Shown: positions 49,843-61,548 of the stretch, piece after piece
Layout of the letters: each line of letters begins with the position of its first letter
Position numbering within the stretch: the stretch's first letter is position 1
Assembly: GCA_905331475.1 (NCBI GenBank)
Contig: CAJNYU010002679.1
Location: 102,221 to 166,220 of the forward strand
Origin: Rotaria socialis
Lineage: Eukaryota; Rotifera; Eurotatoria; Philodinida; Philodinidae
Length of the DNA: 64,000 nucleotides
Reading direction: 5' to 3'
The notes under the pieces: generated by a model
Databases searched by the model: none
Seen by the model: the letters and a program-made list of their open reading frames with translations, nothing else
What the model was told of the DNA's origin: nothing
Position numbers and translations under genes: made by a program

Positions 49843-51917
49843 GTGAGTGCGTTACCAAAAAGGTCTCTTAGTTTGTTTTACACCACAGCTCCAGGGTATT
49901 GTCTCGCAATTGCTCTTGACGCTTCGATAGTTTTCTACGACCTGTCCAACAGTCGACTTCGATTCCGGATATTTTTCTCTTTTTGCAAAAAAATGGTAAC
50001 GCATTCACGCCAGATACACTTTAGTTTATAATGTTTTTTTTAACCTCGAGATTGATTACACTGATTTTTCCCAATAGCACAGATCCCAGAGTTATTACTA
50101 TAGTGACAACGAGAGAGAACCTCTTATATCTACAAAAAGGCAAGAGAACTCCCAGAAAAATATTATCACGATAGAATTTTATTAAGAATCAACACCACAG
50201 CTCAACAAGGAATCGTTCTCCAATACCTTGTACTTTGAATATAGCTATTAACTGTCTGAATATTATATAGATAGGCAATTATATAATAGAATAAGCAAAA
50301 TTAACTAAACGTTAGCTTAATAAATAGGAATATTTTGTTTCGAACCTGCAAATACTGAAAAAACAAGAAACAGTACTTTTGCTATTAATATTGAAGGATG
50401 ACCGGGATCGTTGGAATTGAAATTGCTAAGCAAGTACGCGTGTTTTTCGTTCGTTTTCATATTAAAACATGAAAGGAGCAAGATACTATTGAAAAAGAAT
50501 TTCTTCGGCTTGAAGTCCTTAAGGTCTTCTGGTTCATCGAAACTTCAAAAAGTTCATACAATCGAAAAAGACACTCTTTATGCTAACTTAGTACTAATAA
50601 ACTATTTTCAATGATCAATGACATATGTTAAATTCCTAGATACCAAAAGTATTTGAGCACTTCCATTTCTGGGCTGTTCTACAGTCTGAATTTTGAGGCA
50701 TATGTAATTTTGTTTGATAAATTTGGTTCGAAAAGTTGCATTTAAAGCATTTACTTTTATCTTTTAGAAGATAGAAAGACAGTCGGGGACACTTTATGCA
50801 ACACTTTATACATCTATTAGAAGAGCCTGTCTATAGTATGAAATGTGTTCTTTTTGTGTACTCAAAAAAAAAAGAGTACACTATAGAATCGGTCAGTGTG
50901 TCCGGCCGCCCGGCCGCCCGTTTATTCGATAACTCTTCACAATTACATTCGATTGAGCTGAAATTTTGTGCACAGAATTGTCTTATCAATATCTAGGTCG
51001 AGTTCGAAGATGAGAAGGATCCGTCAAGAAATGGCTGAGTTGTCGAAAAAATTGTCATTTTTGATCAGACCATCCCTGAGGGGGAGTACAGGGATTTTTC
51101 AAAAAAAAAATTTTCTCAGAATTATTCACAACATATATAAATCGACTCAGTTTTTAACGCTGATTCTAAATCTGATATTAGTTTTGAACTAAGTCATAGC
51201 TTTCTAACGAAACATCGCCTGAAAAACGTCTCAAAATTCACAAAAACTCCATCCAGAAATCAAATTGTCTAGTTTCTCATGATAATTTTCGTGTTCAGGC
51301 ATTCTAGAATGACTCATATGTCGCATGCGCTTTTTGCAGTACACATAACTCTCGGATGAAATCCGAAGTTTCCACATTTATTTTTTAATGGGCTCAATTA
51401 TCTCTCTTTGAAGAGCGTAATGGATCGTATTCATAAGTTAGTGTAAAATTCATAATAGGTCGAAAATGAAAGAAAAAGAGACCTTTCTCAGTCTAGAACT
51501 TATAATAGACAGTAAAAGTTCTCAAAAATAAATGGTCAGAAATCAAAGAGTAAGTGCGTTACTTTAATATTTATCAAATAGCTCTTCATCGATATAGCAG
51601 ATCTCGAAACCATTGTGCTACATGGAAAGTCTTAGCTGTGCTCTATAAAATGTGCTGTAGCAACCATATTTACAATTGAAGAATTTGCAGAAATTTCAGA
51701 AGTTCTAACATCGTCCTCAAAACAAGGGGTCTTTTTTGTGAGTGCGTTATTTGCATGTATTTTTAATATAAAAACGACAGGCCTAAGCCAATTAGCACAA
51801 AACTTATACATGTTACAGTGCATCATAACATACATATATTCTCAAAGTTTCAAGGCTCTAAGCTTTGATGTTGCTAAAAAAGTTCGCTCAAAAGTTGGCA
51901 AAACGTGAGTGCGTTAC
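49843..51917. repeat. Cluster of a 13-bp motif GTGAGTGCGTTAC
   Basis: The motif occurs at 49843-49855 and 51905-51917 exactly, with one difference at 51550-51562 and 51738-51750, and inverted with one difference at 49996-50008. Within the cluster, 50858-50882 is a perfect short hairpin (GTGTACTC, ten A, GAGTACAC), and 50908-50925 is a GC-rich run CCGGCCGCCCGGCCGCCC in otherwise AT-rich DNA. These suggest one or more decayed elements, but I could not define their ends and see no transposase. Confidence 0.45.
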
Positions 51918-52163
51918 TAACAGACAAGCTCATGATTGATTTCTCTTTCTAAAGTGACCATGTGTCATTAAAGATCTTTCGTTGTTTGCTTATTCTTTCT
52001 TTCAGTCATGTACTCCTCTTGTCTTTTGTCTCGTTAATAGCGTTTATAGACATGTGCTTTTAATCTAAACGATAGGATAGTTGTATATGAAGAAGCATAA
52101 TAAAATGTAATACCACCTCGTACATGCTCATATCCATGGAAAAAATGTCGTTACTTTTCCATG

Positions 52164-52375
52164 TTGCAAAACGCGTTAATGCTGACCGGCTTAATGCGTT
52201 CCGCAGCTGCTGAATCGGTTAAAAACGCCGCGAGATGATATACTTTTCGTTTTCATCCTGAAATAGTGGCTCCCAAACGCGTTTCGAGTAAATGAGAAAA
52301 TTGGTTTTACGCCTGTGTTACCATAGGAAACGCTGCAAAATACGTTAAATCGGTCAGCATTAATCCGTTTCGCAG
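52164..52375. mobile_element. Short hairpin-type inverted-repeat element, about 212 bp
   Basis: The left arm (52164-52206) contains AACGCGTTAATGCTGACCGG followed by CTTAATGCGTTCCGCAG. The right arm (52332-52375), inverted, reads ACGGATTAATGCTGACCGAT, then TTAACGTATTTTGCAG. Arms of about 42 bases match at roughly three quarters of positions. The spacer holds AAACGCG words. No coding frame exists. Target duplications are not clear. Confidence 0.5.
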
Positions 52376-55300
52376 TAAATATATCCTAATTTTTTATCCC
52401 ATGGGATTCTATCAACAATAGTCATAATCTTTAATATAACGACTGTTTCTTCATCATTAAACAATTAAGAGATCTTCTTATTTAATGTGTAAGATATTGT
52501 ATCTTCAAATCCTCTACAGGGGAGTGTTATAATGCGAAATCTTGTACTGCAGAAGTCGAGATTACAATGGCAACGATTGGATTTAGTTGTGTAAAATAAA
52601 ATTTTAATTTTACAGTTTAGTTAAAAGTTTTAAATAAACTTGAACTGAAATCGTCGAATTCAGTTTGGTTGTTTAGAGTTAAGTTACGTTTTAATTTAAA
52701 AGAAAATCAATTTTTACTTCTGCTTGCCCTTGGTGGAGATTAGAAAAAAAAGAGAATAATAAGCATAAAGATTATTTTATACCTTTTCTAAAGGCAGGTC
52801 TCTGTAAAAGTGGTTGTAAAATAATTCAAGTTCACTTATACGCAGTCGTTTATATTATTTGCGCACATATCACGTTTCTTCCTACAAGATGCACTCTGTA
52901 CGCTGGCGTAAGATCGATTTGATGTATTATTCAAAATGCGGAGTTTATCAACAACTGCATTATTTATCGTCAGTAAATACAGATCAGAGCTGTAATAAAA
53001 GTACGATTGACTTGTTGAAGACATCATAGAAGAATTGCTTTTTATTACGTTGCATGTTCCTGATAATGATCAGAAAATCGAGTCGCCAACCATTACGATT
53101 GAGCTTATTTTATTTGAGACTCGCGAAACAAAATGCGAGAATATACGATCGTTTGTAACAGAAACTATCTTGTTTTCTAGGCTCTGTGTCACTGTAGAAA
53201 AATAATAGAAGAAAGTCACGTAGTCTAAAACAAACGAATCTACTGAAGATCACAGCATAAACTAATAATATCAATTCAGCACATTATCTTTATGAGAATG
53301 AGTCACTTTATTTGCCATGTAGTAGTTTCTTCCCTTTCACTCACCGATCTGTCGAATTAGCGATCATCAATACTTGACTTGATTTATCTACGCAATGCTA
53401 ATGAGATCAAAGATAGTTACTATTTTACTACAATGTATAGTAAACCTTGAGACAACAGCGTGCTAATTTTTTCTTTTTTTTTGTTATAGGGTTTGGTCCA
53501 AATGCTACGCAAGACAATATTATGTGAGTTCAAAGCTACTATTTTGCCTTTCTTCATGTGCTACAAGAAAGAGTTAAAATGATTCAATTTTATGACTCAT
53601 CCAGATGAACATGTGCCAACAGATAATCAGATAGCATTGTGCACATCAAACGAATATCGATAGTAATGTTTTAAAGCATGACACGTAGAGCGCATTGATT
53701 CGTGGGCAGATATTATTGTGCATGTTATAAATCTGAGGTTAACTATAGGGATTGTACAAATCTTTCAGCTTTTCTTTTAGTTTTGTCATTTTTTGTATCA
53801 TCATTTTTTACCCATGAAAATGAAGACCTTTAGTTCAGTTTTGTTCGCGATGTAAAAGGAGACAGATGGATCAAAAATCAATTAAAATGCGTCTGTGGAA
53901 AAATTTGGCGCGTCTTCTTTCTTTTGAGAACAGATGAGAGAGCGACAGTTGGTCGCTGCGTAGATTTGGTCGCCTGCTTGACAGAAACATGATCCTTTTT
54001 TTACTTCCCAAAAACTTCAATTTACACACGCGTCACTCAGTCACACATAGCACAGCTTGAGGCTGAGAGGGTAGGCGTAGAAAATGAAGATTTGCTTAAT
54101 GAAATAGGCAAGTGGGTGGCCTCGCTGGCAAACGCTAACTGAATGATGACATTCACTGTTTAGTTTCATCGAAATATTACGAAAAGATGAAAACTATATT
54201 CATTGCGAAATAGCAAAAAGCGCAGCAGACAGAGGCCTCGAAATAAGAAAAAAATCGTTCGCATTCAGCAAAGTTTTAAAGTAACTACTACTGACTCTCG
54301 TGTAATGCTCTATATGTAATTAGAAGAGTTTACTAAACATTGGTATTTATACTCATATTTAATGTTCCTAGTTTTTGCATAGATTGTTAACTATTTTCTA
54401 GATCTCGCTGAGTTATTTTTCTGTACTACTAATAAAAAAATTTCTGGAATTTTATTTTTGAGAATTTCGACCAATTGTCGTAGATCCCTTTTTACTTATG
54501 AACCCGAAGCAAAACATTTGTGCAGTTTTTCTTAGATTCTTCAGTTAGACCACTTCAACTATATTCTTTTTTTTGCAAGATTTTACAAAAATCTGAACGT
54601 CATGTTTGTAATGAAAGCAATAATAAGTTTGTATCATTTTTCTCAAAAACTAGCAAGATCATTGGCTAGCTGTCTAAACTACTGATGTAAAACAGAATTA
54701 CCGAAATGATCAAGAATAAGTGAGTGGAATAATTGAAAATATATTATTGAATAAAACAAAACATTTCAACGATAATATCTCTTGACATCGTTTTTTTCTT
54801 TTAAGACTCATTAAATGAACCTGTAATGCTATTTTAAAATAAAATATTTTTCTTTCACAGTAAAGTTTATTTAAAAAAAAACAAAATTGTGCTGCCTCAT
54901 TGGTAGCGCAAATCGATAACTTCGAAAAGGTTGGCATCAATTTTTTTTCTCTTTGCTTTCTTCAATCTGAAACAAGACACATCGTGGAAGACAGCAAAAA
55001 GAATTCTGCCAGAAAGATGTTCTCTTTTACTGATTCATCATCGATGTCATAGGAGATGTTGCTATAGCATAGTTAGCTGACTGATGTATCACAAATCCGT
55101 GCGTATTTTATCCTTCAAATATCGTTTGTTCATGCCGAGATTATTGCCTGTAAAAGAAATAAAATTCAATGCGTAAACTTACAGCTTAAAATCTTCGTCA
55201 TTCGATTCTTATTTTGTCTGTTCTCAACAAAAAAAAAGAATGTAAATGTACTTTTCCATTTGCTTACTTAGATAGTGTGCAAATATTAGATTTAGTACTC

Positions 55301-56512
55301 ATATTTAAAGCAAGAGGCATTTTTATGATTTTAGATAAAGCTTTAAAAAAAGTGTTCAAAATTCTTCATTTATTCTATTGAGACTCACTGAAATTAATTT
55401 TGTGACTTCATGAATAAATTATATTTTTCTTTTAAAGAAGTTACTTTTTTTTACTCAATAGAAAAAAAAAGTAACGCTTGAGATCGACCAAACTCATAGT
55501 AAATTATCTCGGCTATTTAGCTATTGAAAATCTATTATTCAAAAGACTTGAATACGACCGTTAACTATTGTTATTTAAAAATTGCGCTTTCATTATTAGT
55601 GAGTACTTATCAAACGCCATATTAATAATATCATTCTATTATGTCTCATGCTGCTTTGGACAAAACGTAATTACCTGGTGAATGTTATACAAGTGAGTGA
55701 AGCATGCGTCATCCTCCATTTTATTTTTTCCAGTTCGAAGATTCTTCTATAGAGAAAGCGAAGTAACTGAATAATAACCAATAATTAAAATCATGATTTA
55801 CAGTAATATTGTATTGAATATGTGCGTCTTTTTATGCCAAATGTCATTAATAACGTTGCAATAGTTTAGAATATTGAAAATTAAAGCCGTAGTCTTACAG
55901 GCTTAACGTTAAGCTCTTTTAATTTTTTTGCATACGTAGATCGAATTTTCTTCTATTAGTAGAAGTCATTTTAGTATGCTAGACTATTTTCCTCAAGTAC
56001 AAAATAAGAAAGGTAGAGAAATGTTGTTCTTCATAATTAACTCAGAAAAGATACGCTTATTAGTACTGTACGATAAAATACATCGGAGCTTCTTTCATTC
56101 GATTATGTAGTCGATCATTATATTTGATTAGGTAGCTTTTTTCATCTGCTTTCTTATATTTGAATGCTGCGGAAGAATAACAGAATATGAGTTATACAAT
56201 GCTTCATTGGCTTTTCCATGGCTTCCTAATATTTGCTTTTGGCGTTATAATAACGAAAGTAACGAACTGTAAGAAGCGTTATACCGGCATTTTTCTATCG
56301 CCTTAAGTCTTGGTACTGACAGTTGTAGCTGTGAACGATATAATAGATTTCAAGAAAAAGCAGATAGGTATTTTAACAATTTTTAAACGTTCATTAGGTA
56401 CGAAAATATCTATCAGACAATAGAACACAACTTAAGACATGCCTATAACACAGTGTGTGTACTGTTCCTGAATAGTTGCATACATCCAGCAGAGACTATA
56501 ATTAGTCATCTT
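52376..56512. other. Long intergenic stretch, no gene seen
   Basis: About 4.1 kb. Only small features: a hairpin GTTACTTTTTTTT/AAAAAAAAAGTAAC at about 55438-55476, and an exon-like fragment at 53491-53521 (preceded by TTTTTGTTATAG and followed by GTGAGT) that I could not attach to a gene. Confidence 0.4.
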
Positions 56513-57601
56513 CTACCCATGTAAAAAAATAAGCGTAAAAATCAACATTTACATGATTTTCATCGATCCGCAGCTCCAATAATCGATGAAAATTTCGAAA
56601 TTAAGATTTTTTTTTAAATTAATTTTATGATTATAATCGACTTTTTCGCGCATTTGATTCGTAATCAACGTTTTTTCATCCATTATCATCGGTTTTATTA
56701 CTGACATCTATTAAAACCGATAAAAAATTAAAGTAATCGCTCAAATCCATTCTTTTATTAATCGATTTGAATCAAATTTTACGAATAATTAATTTTCATC
56801 AGTAACTGGTGATTTTCTTCTAGAAAATAATCGATTTATAATGCTTTCAATCCATATGAATTGATTATATTCTTCAATCGATTAAAATCTTAAATCTAAA
56901 AATCGTCGACAATCTAGTAACATTGAGCATGATTTAAAGGAATCGTTTAGATTTTTGACTCAATTGAAGAATTTTAATGAGTATAATCGAACTAACATTA
57001 ACAGATCTAGAAGCAGTAATATTATAGAGCTATCAACCGCAAATTCACTCATATTTGTGTGAAGCAAATTCAAAACCAACTAAAGTTGCCGGTATTTTTA
57101 CAAAAAGAGTTGTAATTACCTTGCAGCAGTTGGCGATGATATTTAACTATACTATCATTGATTATCAGTTTCCCTTGATAATGATGTTTACTACAATGGC
57201 ATTAGAAATGATTAGTTCTAATCAATGTAAATGAATTTGTTGTCATTGATTCGAAGAATTCATCTTTGGAGTGGTTTTCCGATTCACTTTTATCATTATA
57301 GAAAGGATTTTTCACTTAATTACTAAACGCTTAAGTTGAGTGTTCTAAAGATGACTCGAAGTTACTACTGAAGCAAATACAAGAAAAATATTTTAAATTT
57401 CTTTATCAGTAGAAGAACAACTAAGATCGTCCGACGCTAATATTCTAGCCAAGATAATAATAGTTAACTACAAAATAAAAACTTTACAGCAACTTGAGCA
57501 ATGTTCACAATTCACTTTCACGAACACCATAAAAGAAAACCAAAACAAAACAGGATAGTTGTATAATCGATAGTAATAATATTCACTCAATTCATAAGGC
57601 G

Positions 57602-59141
57602 TACCCATGTAGCCGATAATTGATAAATGATAGAAAATGACCCATTATTTTCCATTATTTCAAAAAAAAAACATGAAATAATGCGTTATAATTAGTTATT
57701 TTTTGACTTCTCAATGCATTTCAATGTATTATTCCAAATAATGGAGAACTATAAGATAATGCATTATCAGGCATATGTAAAAATTGAGGATAAGGGATTA
57801 TTATTCAATGCAATATAATGCATTATTTAGAGTAATGTTTTTAAATTAGAGAATTCACGATTTTCGTAAAAGAGATACTGAAAAAGTGATTTCAGGTAGA
57901 TATTTGATTTGTCCTAACTTTCTGTGTATCGAGCGCTTTTCAATAAGAGTCGTGCAAGTTAAAGAACCAACTAATAAAAAATCTAACCTGAGTTACAGCG
58001 TTCCGAGTACTTTTTCAATCCATTTTCCTTAATAATGGAACCCTACGCTATTGAAAACTTGAGTCAAAATGTGATGAGGTATATCAGATTATCCTTTCAG
58101 TTTCTAAAATATTTTTCCAGGTAAGCCGAAGGGTTTCTGAGTTTACTCAATCGCTAAAATGTGCACTAACGAACCGAAATCCGATCTCGAGTTTCTATTT
58201 GATGGAATGAAAGGCTACTAAAGTTTTGAATGAATATTCGGTAAAATGAAAGAGATCACAATACTCAAACGTTTCAAAAGAAGTTTTCACTATTCGTCAT
58301 TGCTCAGTTTCGGATGTAACTGGTGAACTAAAACTGCTCACAGTATCAAGTATAACTGATTAGATCATGAATCATTATGTTTTCCAAATCTGAAACCATT
58401 TTAATATTATTAACACCCTTACGTCATATATATGTTCTTGAACTGTTTTCGCTTTCAACTACAATTCGATATGATCCAACAGGTAAGTTTGATTCAATAA
58501 TAGTAAAATTGTTTATTCATTGTCTTTCGTCTTAGGCTCTTATCGATCTGCTCGAAATGGTAAGTTATACAGTTCAATATTAAAATTATTTTGATTTCTT
58601 TTTCCTATGTTTTAGATTGACATCGATTATGATCGAAACGGTAACTTCGAATTTAATAATAATAAGCTTATTTATTCATTAATTGTCTTTTGTTTTAGAT
58701 TCTTATCGATATGATCAAAATGGCATGTTATGGGATATATATATATATAAGAGGGCTGATGAGAGTTAAGGGGTTAAGTTAGAAAAATAGATTAAGGTTA
58801 AGAGCATAGATATAGATAAGCTAATTGATTAAGGTTAAAGGGTTAAGTTAAGGGGATGGATGTGCAGAACCGCAGAGATACTTATAGTGATTGAATATCG
58901 ATTTAATAGAATTATATAGATCTGTGTAGGAAATGCCTAATATGAAGTTTTCAATGTATTATGATGCATTACTATAAAAAAAAGCATTTGGATGCGCTGA
59001 TAAATCAATACGTTGCAATGGATTATATTAAAAATAATTCATTAAATAGGTTGCATTATCATGTAATTGCATGCATTGCATTTCTATTGTAAAATAATGC
59101 ACTGCAATGTCTATTATTTCATAAAATCGGCTACATGGGTA
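57602..59141. mobile_element. Nested element, TACCCATGTAGCCGAT ends, ATAATGCATTAT-rich, 1.54 kb
   Basis: The ends read TACCCATGTAGCCGATAATT (left) and, inverted, TACCCATGTAGCCGATTTTA (right), identical over 16 bases. Near both ends the palindrome ATAATGCATTAT and variants (TAATGCATTATC, ATTGCATGCATTGCA) recur many times. It has the same TACCCATGTA start as the element that surrounds it but a different internal word, so it appears to be a sister family inserted into the first. Its centre holds the exon-like tandem units at 58463-58733. Confidence 0.65.
58463..58733 (+). repeat. Tandem units that mimic mini-exons with introns, about 80 bp, four units
   Basis: Four units share a core like TTATCGATATGATCMAAATG (ATTCGATATGATCCAACAG, CTTATCGATCTGCTCGAAATG, CATCGATTATGATCGAAACG, CTTATCGATATGATCAAAATGG). 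The first three are followed by GTAAG or GTAAC, and the last three are preceded by a pyrimidine-rich stretch and TTTAG or CTTAG. The predicted exons 58536-58559 (24 bases) and 58616-58640 (25 bases) are flanked by intron-sized spacers of 53 to 58 bases. It may be a duplicated exon-intron unit captured by the element, or a chance result of a repeat that contains splice-like ends. Confidence 0.4.
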
Positions 59142-59775
59142 GCATCACGTCATACTATCTGCGCATGCTAGATGGATGAATAGTCAAAGAGGATAAAATT
59201 TCGAACTAGACCAAAATCATAGATGGTGGTAATAAATAATAGTCAAATAGCCTTTATTTAGATGGAAATGGCTCTAACATTATTAAAGAAAAATCTCATT
59301 CTTTCTAATCATTATATTTCAGCTCACGAGGAACAGTTTTATATAATAACTTAGTAGTAAACAACCACATGCAGATTTAAAAACTTCGAATAAACCTAAG
59401 ACTGAGCAAAACATAGCGTCGTGACAATTGATTTCGTATAATGCTTTCCTAAGACAGCGTCCTTCTTTTTTAAATAATTTCAACAAAAATTTGCTTTTCT
59501 GTAAGTATCACTGTTTAATTGTTTTTTCCTTTACTATGAAGGAATATAAAAACATTCGTTTTGTTGTAAGTACTATTGTTAATTTTTATTATTATTATGA
59601 AGGAATCTGCTTTCAGCTACTTTCATGCATCGAGATTGTACTTATTTCTTTATATTCGTGAGAATACAGTATTTACTCATGAATTAATGGAATTCAGTGA
59701 ATATTATAGAAGCGCTGCTCATGAAAGTGTATGATTGATTTTAATCAGCTGTAGCTGATTTTAATCGGTTCGTAA

Positions 59776-59956
59776 CAGAGACGTGCACAGGACAAGATTT
59801 TTCGTCCTGTCCTTACCTGTCCTGCTGGCTACTTTGGTCCTGGCGGGCGTCAGGGCAGGACAAAAATCGAAATCTCTTCCTGTCCTCCAGGACAGGGCAG
59901 GACAGGACACCAGGACACCAGGACAGCATGACCGCCCTGTCCTGTGCGCGTCTCTG
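59776..59956. mobile_element. hAT-type MITE, 181 bp, GC-rich
   Basis: Ends read CAGAGACGTGCACAGGAC and, inverted, CAGAGACGCGCACAGGAC (17 of 18 identical). Flanks GTTCGTAA (59768-59775) and ATTCGTAA (59957-59964) make an 8-base target duplication with one change, the size made by hAT transposases. The body consists of GTCCTG/CAGGAC repeats in both orientations and is far richer in GC than its surroundings. It sits inside the element 56513-60569, so it inserted later. Confidence 0.78.
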
Positions 59957-60142
59957 ATTCGTAACTGGTTCGGAATTGATTAAAATCAAATTTAATCAGT
60001 TTTAATCGGTTATAACCGTTGTTTTTGGATGGTTTGCTGATTATAATCGATTGCTTCTGATTATTAAAGGATTTGGAATCGATTAGTAATCGATGAAAAG
60101 GTGTATGATTATAATCGATTAAAAATCAAAAATTAATCGATT

Positions 60143-60530
60143 GCCATGTAATAAAAACCGCATGAAAATCGGCGGTTAAGCGCGGTTTTACCGATCCGGT
60201 TACCGGCTCCCATTACCGCAGAACAGATAAATACCGCGGTTTACCGCAAAAAGTGATCCGACACTTACCGCGGTAAACCGCCGGTTTTGATTAATACCGC
60301 GGTTACCGCTAAAAAAAGCGGTTAACCGGTTCGTCTATAATTTTTGACAGAAAAAGTCTTCCAAATCATCAATTAAACTATTATAATCATCCTTTTTTTT
60401 TACTTTTACATGTGATAAACATGAGCAAAAAAACGCCGGTTTTACCGGTCCGGTTACCGGCTCCCATTACCGTAGAACGGATAAATACCGCGGTTTACCG
60501 CAAAAAATGATCCGGTATTCGCAACATGGG
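60143..60530. repeat. CCGCGG-rich segment with a 77-bp direct repeat
   Basis: Copies at 60184-60260 and 60438-60514 differ at only 4 of 77 positions and lie 254 bases apart. The segment is dense in TACCGCGGTA-type palindromes and GGTTACCGG words. The outer borders (CCATGTAATAA on the left; AACCCATGTTG inverted on the right) faintly resemble the CCCATGT ends of the neighbouring elements, so it may be a further family member inserted here. Confidence 0.5.
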
Positions 60531-60569
60531 TTATAATCTGATTATTCGCGCTTTTTTTTACATGGGTAG

Positions 60570-61548
60570 TCTACTGCAAATATCTCATAGTTTTGATTCA
60601 CCGTTATCCCTATAGTATTTCAACAGTTTATTTATCTTAGTTTCAATGAAATAATGCAAGTTTCGATTAACTTGTATTTAAAACCTTAAGATATATTCCT
60701 TGATAAAACGGCGATTGTAAGTAGTTTCTTCATACGTAACACATAATCAAAAATATGCAAGAACTTTCTTCAAAACATATTGCTTGTTCAAATTCGAAAT
60801 TCAGCTGAGCCTGTGTTACAATTCATGAGTAGAAGTATATATTGGATCGTATCATTCGTTTTCGTTCTACGATAAAAACTATCGGTAGACAATTTAATTA
60901 TAACCATAGATACTACTTGCAAACATATGTTACATATTATTATGAAAGCAAAGAGTCATAGAACGGTTGATTGATAGGGACCACATATGTCTGTTATAAT
61001 AATTTTGCACAACACAAGCTTCTTCGAACTGTAAAGGCTACTTCAGAATCTTGTTCAAATTTTTGCATTCTTCCACTTACCGACTCGAAGAAAAAAATCC
61101 ATATTTTATTTATTACGTTAATCAAGCGTAATAATACCTATTGTGTTTATAGTCAGTCAAATATGTCTCTTTAGTAGACGCTAAAGTCGCCTTCAGACCA
61201 TGTGAATCTCATTTGATGACCAGTCAAGATAAAGCTTTCCTCATAAAACATCGAAAGTCAAATATTCGTGCGATCGCAGGAGGAATTTGACTTTGTTTTT
61301 ACATCAAGCATTTTCTTCTTCCTTTTCTTCTTGTGCTATAATGTGGTGTATATTATTTCATAGTAGGTGACTGTTGCGGCCCACTACTCTAATAGCAAGA
61401 AAACGACACCGTAATAATGCAGCTACAGGCGTATATTTCTTCTTCCATTCATCCCTTTTATAATAAAACTAAAGTTATGAAAAAAAAAAAGAAACTATTG
61501 ATCTTTCTTGCAACTGAATGAGTAATACTTTCTCTTCTTTATTTTTAG
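60570..61548. other. Intergenic or 5' intron of the following gene
   Basis: No coding frame is convincing. A TTTATTTTTAG acceptor at its end introduces the first recognised exon of the next gene, so part of it may be an intron. Confidence 0.4.

Larger units (their letters stand above)
56513..60569. mobile_element. Non-autonomous element, CTACCCATGTA ends, TAATCGATTA-rich, 4.1 kb with nested insertions
   Basis: The left end reads CTACCCATGTAAAAAAA then TAAGCG; the right end on the other strand reads CTACCCATGTAAAAAAA then AGCGCG. Both flanks (56560-56990 and 59740-60140) carry many copies of the palindrome TAATCGATTA or close variants (AATCGATT about ten times). The middle contains a second element (57602-59141), a 181-bp hAT-type insertion (59776-59956) and a CCGCGG-rich segment (60143-60530). 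Without the insertions the element would be about 2 kb. No transposase frame was found. Target duplications are unclear. Confidence 0.55.

Noticed and set aside
50908-50925. GC-rich CCGGCCGCCC repeat as a possible CpG promoter
   Set aside because: It lies far from any gene and within a repeat-like area; more likely part of a decayed element.
53491-53521. 31-base exon-like fragment with acceptor and donor
   Set aside because: No neighbouring exon or protein match; splice-like ends are common in AT-rich DNA.
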